In this document: positions 57,693 through 64,000 of the stretch, in pieces
How positions within the stretch are numbered: the first letter of the stretch is position 1
How the letters are laid out: each line of letters starts with the position of its first letter
From: Clostridiales bacterium
GTDB lineage: Bacteria; Bacillota; Clostridia; Christensenellales; Aristaeellaceae
Reading direction: 5' to 3'
NCBI GenBank assembly: GCA_017569285.1
Contig: CP069419.1
Coordinates: 2,790,001-2,854,000, forward strand
DNA length: 64,000 bases
The notes under the pieces: generated by a model
Told to the model about the DNA's origin: nothing
Databases searched by the model: none
Seen by the model: only the letters and a program-made list of their open reading frames with translations
Program-made: the position numbers and the translations under genes

Positions 57693-59744
57693 ATGCCTGT
57701 TGAGGTGGCGACACATGCCGGCTTCTGTATGGGAGTCCGGCGGGCCGTAGAGATGGCAGAGTCCGCAGCGGAAGACGGAATTCCGTCCTGTACGCTGGGG
57801 GATCTGATCCATAATCCGGAAGTGGTCCGCCGCCTGGCAGGCAAAGGCCTTGCTCCCGTTTCCGCTCCGGAAGAGGCGGCCGGGCGCAGGGTACTGATCC
57901 GCAGCCACGGCGTCAGCGCGGAAGTGATGGAGCGGCTGACCGCGGCCGGCTGTGAAATACTGGACCTGACATGTCCTTTTGTGGAACGGCTTCACCGCAT
58001 CGTGGAGGAATCCTCCCGCAGCGGCAGGCCGGTCATCCTGGTGGGCGAACGCGATCATCCCGAGGTTCAGGGAACCGCCGGATGGGCCCACGGCCCGGTG
58101 TGGTTCGTGGCCTCCGCGGAAGACGCGGAACAGCTGCCGGAAATGGACGAAGCGGTCATCGTTTCCCAGACCACCTATCCCCCGGAAGCCTGGCCGGGCA
58201 CCCTGAAAGCCATCGAGCGGAAGGTAAAACACCCGGACAGCCACTGCACCATCTGCAACGCAACGGAGATCCGCCAGCAGGAAGCCTGCGAGCTGGCCTC
58301 CCGGGCGGACGCGATGATCGTCGTCGGCGGAAGGAACAGCGCGAATACGCGCAAGCTGTTCCGGACCTGCGCGGAGCGGTGCAAAAGGACCATTTTGGTA
58401 GAGAGCGCGGCGGAGATTCCGCCAGCCTTTGCAAATACAGATTCCGAACTGATTGGAATCACCGCCGGTGCTTCCACACCGTCGGACTTACTTAAGGAGG
58501 TTGTCTCACACATGAGCGAACTGGAAACCAAGGACCTGACTCCCGCCGTGGAGGAAGAAAATCACAATGACTTCATGGCTGAAGTCGAATCGACGCTGGT
58601 AAGGATCCGCCCCGGACAGACGCTGACCGGCAAAGTCGTCCAGATTACTGATGATGAGGTTTGCGTCAGCATCGGCTACAAGGCGGACGGCCTGATCAAG
58701 CGCGCGGATCTGGTGGACCAGGATGTCAAACTGGATGACGAGATTGAAGTCGAAGTCGTGAAGGTAAACGACGGCGAAGGCAATGTGCTGCTAAGCCAGC
58801 GCAACATCGTCAACCGGAAGGCGTGGGACGCCCTGATGGAAAAGAACGAAGCCGGTGAATACGTGGACGCCGTCGGCAAGGAAGCCGTCAAGGGCGGCCT
58901 AATCGCCGACATCGGCGGCGTGCGCGCGTTCGTGCCCGCCAGCCAGCTGAGCCAGCGTTATGTAGAAAAGATTTCCGATTTCGTCGGCAAGGAAATGAAG
59001 CTGAAGATCATCGAAGTCGACCAGCAGAAGAAGCGCGTTGTCGCGAGCCGCAAGGCCGTTGTGGCGGAAGAAGCCGCTGCGAAGAAGAAGGAAGTATGGG
59101 ACAAGCTGGAAGAGGGCGTCGTGATCCACGGTATCGTCCGCCGGCTGACCGACTTCGGCGCGTTTGTTGACCTGGGCGGCGTGGACGGCCTGATCCACAT
59201 CACCGACCTGAGCTGGGGCCGCATCAAGCATCCGAGCGAAGTCGTGAAGCCCAACCAGGAAGTGGACGTGAAGGTCCTGAGCCTGGATCCCGAACGGGAA
59301 CGCATCCAGCTGGGTTACAAGCAGCTGCAGCCCCATCCGTGGGACAACGCCATCGAGAAGTATCCCGAAGGCGCCATCGTGGATGGTAAGGTTGTCCGCA
59401 TCACCGACTTCGGCGCGTTCGTCGAACTGGAGCCCGGCCTGGACGGCCTGGTCCACATCAGCCAGTGCGCGACGACCCGCGTGGCCAAGGTGGAAGACGC
59501 CGTGAAGGTCGGCGAAGAAGTGAAGGTCAAGGTGCTGGGCGTGGATCCCGAGAAGAAGCGCATCAGCCTGAGCATCCGCCAGGTGCTGGAGCCCGAAGCT
59601 CCCGCTGCCGCTGAGGAAGAAGCTGCTCCCGAAGCCGAGTACGAAGTGGTCGCGACCGACGATAAGGTTGCCGAACAGTTCGTGGAAGCGGTGGAAGAAG
59701 TGACCGAAGCAGCCGCCGAGCAGGCCGAGGAAGCGAAGGAATAA
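57693..59744 (+). CDS. ispH-rpsA: IspH fused to ribosomal protein S1
   Basis: A 683-residue bifunctional protein, as known from many Clostridia. GTGAGGA fits ATG 57693 (MPVEVATHAGFCMGVRRAVE); GTG 57678 is the far alternative. Residues 1-275 are IspH, the last enzyme of the MEP isoprenoid pathway, with cluster cysteines in GFCMGV, LDLTCPFVERLH and SHCTICNATEIRQQEA. Residues about 290-645 carry four S1 RNA-binding repeats (for example RLTDFGAFVDLGGVDGLIH and RITDFGAFVELEPGLDGLVH), then an acidic Ala/Glu tail. An AAGGAGG at 58494-58500 lies 11 bases before ATG 58512, at the domain border, so an S1-only product of 410 residues may also be made. Confidence 0.95.
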   Translation: MPVEVATHAGFCMGVRRAVEMAESAAEDGIPSCTLGDLIHNPEVVRRLAGKGLAPVSAPEEAAGRRVLIRSHGVSAEVMERLTAAGCEILDLTCPFVERLHRIVEESSRSGRPVILVGERDHPEVQGTAGWAHGPVWFVASAEDAEQLPEMDEAVIVSQTTYPPEAWPGTLKAIERKVKHPDSHCTICNATEIRQQEACELASRADAMIVVGGRNSANTRKLFRTCAERCKRTILVESAAEIPPAFANTDSELIGITAGASTPSDLLKEVVSHMSELETKDLTPAVEEENHNDFMAEVESTLVRIRPGQTLTGKVVQITDDEVCVSIGYKADGLIKRADLVDQDVKLDDEIEVEVVKVNDGEGNVLLSQRNIVNRKAWDALMEKNEAGEYVDAVGKEAVKGGLIADIGGVRAFVPASQLSQRYVEKISDFVGKEMKLKIIEVDQQKKRVVASRKAVVAEEAAAKKKEVWDKLEEGVVIHGIVRRLTDFGAFVDLGGVDGLIHITDLSWGRIKHPSEVVKPNQEVDVKVLSLDPERERIQLGYKQLQPHPWDNAIEKYPEGAIVDGKVVRITDFGAFVELEPGLDGLVHISQCATTRVAKVEDAVKVGEEVKVKVLGVDPEKKRISLSIRQVLEPEAPAAAEEEAAPEAEYEVVATDDKVAEQFVEAVEEVTEAAAEQAEEAKE

Positions 59745-59756
59745 TTCCGCTGGACC

Positions 59757-59790
59757 GGGGGACTGTGAAATGAATCACAGTCCCCCTTTT
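59757..59790 (+). terminator. Terminator of ispH-rpsA
   Basis: Perfect 12-bp arms (59757-59768 and 59775-59786), 6-base loop, then TTTT and ATTTTG. Confidence 0.88.
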
Positions 59791-59818
59791 ATTTTGATCC
59801 CGGAGAGGGAAGTCCTGT

Positions 59819-61156
59819 ATGAAGAAACGACTGTTCGTGCTCTGCTGCGCGGTGCTGCTGGCCCTGGGCGCCTGCCTTCCGGCCGGTGCGGAACGGGAAA
59901 TTCCGCCGTGCCTGCGCTTCAGGCAGAAGATGACCACCACGAAGATGCGGAATAACCGCAACAGCTTTGTCACGGTTCCGGAAACGGCGCTGCCGGAGGT
60001 GGACCGGGAGATTGCTGAAGCCGTGAACCGCCTGTATGCTGCCGCGGAGCCTTTCCTGGCGGAAAAGGGAGCCATTGCCAGCTGCCAGGACCGGATCGAC
60101 GCTGGCCCGTATATCACCCGGGTTGGGGACCGCTGGATGAGCTTCCTGACGGTTGGCCGGGTGACCCATGGAATTGAACAGGTATTCGTGGCCTTTGACG
60201 CCCGCGTGTACAACATGGAGACCGGGGAACGCGTGACCCTGGACCGCATTATCGACGCGGAAAAGGGCGGATGGGAATTCCTGTCCGCCGAGGTCCGCCG
60301 GCAGCTGGATGCCCACTTTCCGCTGCTGGAAGCGGATGAGGCGGCGCTGGATGCCCTCTGCGCGCCGGACGCGCTGAAGAATACCGCGTTTACCCTGTCC
60401 CCGGGACACATCACGCTGCACTGGCACGCGCATGACCTCTATCCGGACGCGCCGGAAGGCCTGCTGCGTGTGACAATCTATTATCCGGAACTGAAGCCTT
60501 ACATGACTGAAACCGCCATCGCGGAAACGGACTGCACCGGATACCCGCTGGCTGCGCTTACTTATGACGACGGGCCGGGCCGGGGTACCTCCGATGCATT
60601 GATGAACCAGCTGCGGCTGTACGGCGCGGAGGCCACGTTTTTCAATATCGGGGAACGGATGCACCTGTTTCCCTCTGTGCTGCACCGGGAGTACGACGTA
60701 GGTTACAGCGTGCAGAGCCATAACTGGATCCATGACGTGAAGGCATACCCGAAGCCCGAACAGCTGGCGGAATGGATCCGCCGGTCGGACGAGGAGCTCA
60801 GCTCCATCATCGGGATCGGGCCGACGCTGCTGCGTCCGCCGGGCGGCAATGAGGTGAGCTTCCGCAAGGCAGGATGCCCGCTGCCCCTGATCCACTGGTC
60901 CGCCATCTCCGGAGATGCCGATGCATCGCAGATGGAAGATATAGAAGGGGTGGCCCACCGGGTATTCGGCTGCCGGGACGGGGACATCATCCTCTGCCAT
61001 GACATCAACAACCGGGCGCCGGCCTATGCCTCGACTTACCTGCCGAGGCTGACGGAAAAACGGGGATTCCTGCTGGTGACGGTGGAGGACCTGTGCGTGC
61101 TGCGCGGGGTGGAACTCCTTCCCGGACAGGTATATACAAACTGCCCGCCCGAATAA
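59819..61156 (+). CDS. Secreted polysaccharide deacetylase with N-terminal PdaC-like domain
   Basis: A 445-residue secreted protein; GGAGAGGGAAG precedes the ATG. Signal peptide MKKRLFVLCCAVLLALGACLPAGA. Residues about 35-225 resemble the DUF4163/DUF3298 region found in PdaC and RsiV (GRVTHGIEQVFVAFDARVYNMETGERVTL). Residues about 240-440 form a NodB domain with ALTYDDGPG (Asp pair), a His motif at SVQSHNWIHD (H-x3-H), LLRPPGGN and ILCHDINN. Such enzymes remove N-acetyl groups from peptidoglycan or chitin-like chains outside the cell. The domain order matches Bacillus PdaC. It follows the ispH-rpsA terminator and has no obvious promoter. Confidence 0.88.
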   Translation: MKKRLFVLCCAVLLALGACLPAGAEREIPPCLRFRQKMTTTKMRNNRNSFVTVPETALPEVDREIAEAVNRLYAAAEPFLAEKGAIASCQDRIDAGPYITRVGDRWMSFLTVGRVTHGIEQVFVAFDARVYNMETGERVTLDRIIDAEKGGWEFLSAEVRRQLDAHFPLLEADEAALDALCAPDALKNTAFTLSPGHITLHWHAHDLYPDAPEGLLRVTIYYPELKPYMTETAIAETDCTGYPLAALTYDDGPGRGTSDALMNQLRLYGAEATFFNIGERMHLFPSVLHREYDVGYSVQSHNWIHDVKAYPKPEQLAEWIRRSDEELSSIIGIGPTLLRPPGGNEVSFRKAGCPLPLIHWSAISGDADASQMEDIEGVAHRVFGCRDGDIILCHDINNRAPAYASTYLPRLTEKRGFLLVTVEDLCVLRGVELLPGQVYTNCPPE

Positions 61157-61168
61157 CGCGAAAGAATA

Positions 61169-61218
61169 CAAAAAAGCCGTGAAAACCGGGGCTCCGGCCC
61201 GGGGATCACGGCTTTTTT
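61169..61218. terminator. Bidirectional terminator between deacetylase and XRE genes
   Basis: AAAAAGCCGTGA and TCACGGCTTTTTT form the outer stem, with an inner GC-rich stem between. T-runs lie on both strands. Confidence 0.85.
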
Positions 61219-61241
61219 CTGCCCGTATGAACGGGGGAGGA

Positions 61242-61739
61242 TTACTGTTCTTCTACCGGCGGCTTCATTTTGCCGATGGCAATCTGCTCGTCCACCCAGA
61301 GCTGCAGGCTGGAGACGCTCAGGGCGATCCGGTCCAGGTTGGCTTTGATCTCAACAAAATCCGCGTATTCATCCGTACGGACCTGTCCGTCCTCCACGAT
61401 CTCCAGGAGGCGGTCCCGGTTCTTGCTGATGCGGTTGACTGCGTTGAGCGTTTCCACCGCAATCTGTGCAAGCTCTTTGGATTCGGTCGGCAGGTTCCGC
61501 TGGCGGCCGATGGGGCATTCGTTGGCGCAGTAGTAGTTCCGCAGGGCGGGAGCCTTGTAGGAATCCGCCATCAAAACTACATCCTCCGGCTGGATCTGTG
61601 TCCGGCCGTTTTCGATCTTCTCAATCCGTTCCGGGGAGAAGCCGGGGATCAGGTCTGCCGCCCGTTCACGGGTCAGGTCCAGGCTTTCCCGGGTGGTCTG
61701 CCAGATGGATTTGTTCTCCTTAGTCGATCGTCTGCCCAA
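61242..61739 (-). CDS. XRE-type HTH regulator
   Basis: A 165-residue protein read from TTG 61739, with GGAAGGAAG upstream. The N-terminal 65 residues form an XRE helix-turn-helix (IWQTTRESLDLTRERAADLIPGFSPERIEKIENGRTQIQPEDVVLMADSY). The middle contains YYCANECPIGRQ, and the C-terminal half is helical and may oligomerise (ESKELAQIAVETLNAVNRIS). Similar short XRE proteins are common in rumen Clostridia; targets are not known. It is downstream of the C39-like gene on the same strand. Confidence 0.82.
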   Translation of the reverse strand: MGRRSTKENKSIWQTTRESLDLTRERAADLIPGFSPERIEKIENGRTQIQPEDVVLMADSYKAPALRNYYCANECPIGRQRNLPTESKELAQIAVETLNAVNRISKNRDRLLEIVEDGQVRTDEYADFVEIKANLDRIALSVSSLQLWVDEQIAIGKMKPPVEEQ

Positions 61740-61760
61740 AGCTATCGCTTCCTTCCAGTG

Positions 61761-63290
61761 TTATTCCGGCTGATCCGGTGTGTAATATTTCTGGTGTACC
61801 CAGCCCCTGTAACCCTTGCCCTCCAGCAGGAGGAACTCCTCCGATTCCTCCACAACGGCGACAGGCGTTCCGGGTTTCCATTTGGTGACAGCGACACTGC
61901 TGGCCTTCGGGTTCTTGTGCGCGGTGATTTCCGTGGAGCCGGACGTCTTTCCGTTCACGGAGATCATCCCGGTGCGGAAGCCTTCCGCCGCGGGAGCGAG
62001 CACTTCGACATCCTCGGCCTTCACATAGCCGAAGGAGCCGTTTTTGTACCCGTAGAGGCTGCCGTCCTGCGAGGCGAGCAGCAGTATCATGGAACCGTAT
62101 TCGCAGCGGGAGACGCCCGACAGGGCCTTCCCGTTGGAATCGGTGAGCTTCGTACCCTTTTTGCCGGTGACCAGCGCAACGCGCGGGGCGGAGCCGTCCG
62201 CAAGCTTCAGGGACCGGGTATCCACCCGGGCGGACTGGTCATCCCGGCTGACCTTGGTGACCATGGCACCGGCGTATTCCACGGAAACACCCGCGGGGCC
62301 GTTCCCGAGATCGGCGAAGAGCCAGTGCGGCCGGATGAGCCGCATGTCTTTTTTGCCGATGTAGTCGGACGTCATCCAGTATTCCGCGCCGCCGTATTCC
62401 TGGGTCTCGAAGAACCAGCGGAGGCCGGGCAGCTGGTCGGGGGTGACGGCCTCGGTGAAGGAGCCGTCTTCGTTCCGGTAGTAGATGTGCCCGATGTTCG
62501 CCTTCCGGGAGGCCAGGCGCTCGTAGGTGGCGCTCAGGGCGCTGTCCACCACGTGCACGTATTTGCCGTCCTCGCTGACGCCGTTGAGCAGGGCGATGTG
62601 GCCCAGCACATGGCCGACGGACAGCAGGTCGCCCCGGCGCAGGCAGGAGACCACTTCCTTTTCCCCGGTGATGACATCCCCGGATGTGTTGAAATCAAAA
62701 TCCTTCCCGGCGGCCAGGATCAGGCCTTCATTGTTGGTGCCGCGCTCCTCCACATAGAAGCGGGCATAGGCTGTGGCGAGGGTTTCCGGCTGGCAGAGCT
62801 CCGGATCCACCCCGATGCGCTGCAGGGCATGGCTCAGCGTGAAGATCGCGCAGCCGGCCTTCTGCAGGGAACGGTGGTGCTTCTTGTTGTAAATCTTGTC
62901 CTTCCACCAGCCGTCGCGCTGGCTGTAGACCACGTCCGGTCCCATCTGGGCGGGCGCCTGCCCGGAGACGGGGATATCGACGGTGATGCTTTCCTTATCG
63001 CTCTTCCCGTAGCTGACGGTGACCTCCAGGGTGTAGTGCCCCTCCTGGCGGGGACGGAAGGAAGCGGTGAACTGCTTCACGGGCTTGCCCTCGGTAAAGA
63101 CGGGCTCGCCGTCCACCCGCAGGGTGTACGTCACGCCGGTGGCACCGTCGCGCCCGGGGGTGACGGTGACATCCACGTAGTCCCCCATGCGCGGGCTTTC
63201 CGGCACAAAGGTCACGGCAGGCTCAGCGGACGCGGCGCACACGCACAGCATCGCGCAGGCCAGCAGCAGGAAAAACAGGAACTTCTTCAT
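61761..63290 (-). CDS. Secreted C39-like peptidase with SH3-like C-terminal repeats
   Basis: A 509-residue secreted protein. The signal peptide MKKFLFFLLLACAMLCVCAASA makes ATG 63290 the likely start; an ATG at 63308 overlaps the upstream stop (ATGA). Residues about 25-110 form an Ig-like domain (VTFVPESPRMGDYVDVTVTPG). Residues about 120-265 resemble a C39/papain-like fold, with Cys in SLQKAGCAIFTLSHALQRIG, His in VLGHIALLNGV and Asp in VHVVDSA. The last 200 residues have bacterial SH3-like repeats (for example KWKPGTPVAVVEESEEFLLLEGKGYRGWVHQKYYT). It may process or bind cell wall. It overlaps or adjoins the GH27 gene and so could be co-expressed with it. Confidence 0.75.
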   Translation of the reverse strand: MKKFLFFLLLACAMLCVCAASAEPAVTFVPESPRMGDYVDVTVTPGRDGATGVTYTLRVDGEPVFTEGKPVKQFTASFRPRQEGHYTLEVTVSYGKSDKESITVDIPVSGQAPAQMGPDVVYSQRDGWWKDKIYNKKHHRSLQKAGCAIFTLSHALQRIGVDPELCQPETLATAYARFYVEERGTNNEGLILAAGKDFDFNTSGDVITGEKEVVSCLRRGDLLSVGHVLGHIALLNGVSEDGKYVHVVDSALSATYERLASRKANIGHIYYRNEDGSFTEAVTPDQLPGLRWFFETQEYGGAEYWMTSDYIGKKDMRLIRPHWLFADLGNGPAGVSVEYAGAMVTKVSRDDQSARVDTRSLKLADGSAPRVALVTGKKGTKLTDSNGKALSGVSRCEYGSMILLLASQDGSLYGYKNGSFGYVKAEDVEVLAPAAEGFRTGMISVNGKTSGSTEITAHKNPKASSVAVTKWKPGTPVAVVEESEEFLLLEGKGYRGWVHQKYYTPDQPE

Positions 63291-63304
63291 ATCGGCAGCA
63301 AACC

Positions 63305-64000
63305 TCATTTACGGGATCCGGCGGAGAACCGGTACAGGACGGTATCATGGGCGGGAACGGAGGCGCGGATGCCATCCGCGAAGCGGACGGACTTTCCGGT
63401 CCACAGTTCCTTCACCTTCATGCCTTCCGCGCATTCCGGCGCGGCGGAGACGGTCTTCTTTTTATCGCCCAGGTTGAACAGCGCCAGGTAGAACCCGTCC
63501 CCGTCCTTCCGGGGAGCGATCCAGGTGCTGGCTTCGTCGGTGGTGTACAGCGGGTGCGCGCACCAGCTTTCCTTCAGGATGTCCAGCACTTCCGCGTTGG
63601 TGAGCAGGGACAGCGTGAACGGATCGTTCTTGGTCATTTCCGCCCCGATCATCAGCGGGGAGCGCATCATGCACCACAGCGTCATCATCGTGCGCTGCTC
63701 GGCGGGAGTGAAGTGGGTGCGGTCATCCGGGTTTTCGCACTGGCGCAGGGCGCCCAGGGGCAGCATGTCCGCGTCCGGCCAGTGGCCGGGGGCCGCGTGG
63801 ATGCACCACTTTTCCGCCCGCTCGAACATTCCCTTCAGCAGGCGCCATTCATCCCAGAAGTCGTCCGTGATGCGCCACATGTTGGCATAGGTCTTCAGGT
63901 GCTCCGCTTCGGTGAGCGGGGCGGGGCCGGGGCTGAGGCTGAGCACGATGTCCCGGCCGCAGGAGCGGCAGGCTTCGGAGATCAGCTCGATCTCCCGGCG
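63305..64000 (-). CDS. GH27 alpha-galactosidase, 3' part (partial)
   Basis: The frame is open to the window edge on the minus strand and ends in TGA at 63307-63305, giving at least 231 residues. It begins RREIELISEACRSCGRDIVLSLSPGPAP and continues with WRITDDFWDEWRLLKGMF, WCIHAAPGHWPDADMLPLG and MMRSPLMIGAEM, all features of the GH27 barrel and the C-terminal beta domain (about the last 75 residues). The catalytic acid Asp would be in PDADML. It removes alpha-galactosyl groups from oligosaccharides. The start and any signal peptide lie outside the window. Confidence 0.9.
   Translation of the reverse strand, partial: RREIELISEACRSCGRDIVLSLSPGPAPLTEAEHLKTYANMWRITDDFWDEWRLLKGMFERAEKWCIHAAPGHWPDADMLPLGALRQCENPDDRTHFTPAEQRTMMTLWCMMRSPLMIGAEMTKNDPFTLSLLTNAEVLDILKESWCAHPLYTTDEASTWIAPRKDGDGFYLALFNLGDKKKTVSAAPECAEGMKVKELWTGKSVRFADGIRASVPAHDTVLYRFSAGSRK

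Overview
The window is a GC-rich stretch (third codon positions mostly G/C) of what looks like an anaerobic gut or rumen member of the class Clostridia. Pointers are the IspH-S1 ribosomal protein fusion, a class B sortase, an LCP-family protein, CD3324-type and DUF3795-type proteins, strong AGGAGG ribosome binding sites and Gram-positive lipoproteins. An Aristaeella/Christensenellales-like organism is a reasonable guess, but no marker gene here fixes the genus. No rRNA, tRNA, CRISPR array, transposase or phage gene was found.

Region 1 (1-11050) is a surface polysaccharide cluster on the plus strand: a chain-length protein carrying a degenerate GGDEF domain, a Wzy-like polymerase, a CDP-glycerol-type transferase, two GT4 and one GT2 glycosyltransferases, a flippase and a polyprenyl-phosphate sugar-1-phosphate transferase. 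Region 2 (11050-17710) holds an isolated LeuC/LeuD-type dehydratase pair facing a GntR regulator (shared palindromic operators lie between them), then a kinase-GNAT fusion, an HTH-ParB fusion, a P-loop kinase and a LacI regulator. Region 3 (17778-27670) is a fructan/sucrose utilisation operon under LacI control: two permeases, a solute-binding lipoprotein, a carbohydrate-binding lipoprotein, a secreted GH32-type enzyme, a cytoplasmic GH32 enzyme and a PfkB fructokinase. It encodes no ABC ATPase, so a shared ATPase elsewhere is implied.

Region 4 (27739-35720) is accessory: a secreted protein, an ArsR/DUF2087 pair, a radical SAM/SPASM maturase followed by a 64-residue Cys-rich peptide (a candidate RiPP locus and the likeliest new system here), an L,D-transpeptidase-like protein, a GNAT-GNAT-methyltransferase fusion, a PfkB kinase and a DUF3795 protein. 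Region 5 (35873-48067) carries an ECF sigma/anti-sigma pair, a MATE transporter fused to an RsbW-like ATPase domain, an esterase, a secreted Pro-rich protein, sortase B, a two-gene chromate transporter, a stand-alone Cas4/DUF2779-like nuclease, a LysR regulator, and MgtE behind a long structured leader.

Region 6 (48107-64000) has a second flippase, a two-component system followed by a secreted protein made of two long repeats, an LCP protein, a YfbR-like nucleotidase, the housekeeping block cmk-plsC-ispH/rpsA, a secreted polysaccharide deacetylase, a XRE regulator, a C39-like peptidase with SH3-like repeats, and the 3' part of a GH27 alpha-galactosidase. Multidomain fusions are unusually common across the window.
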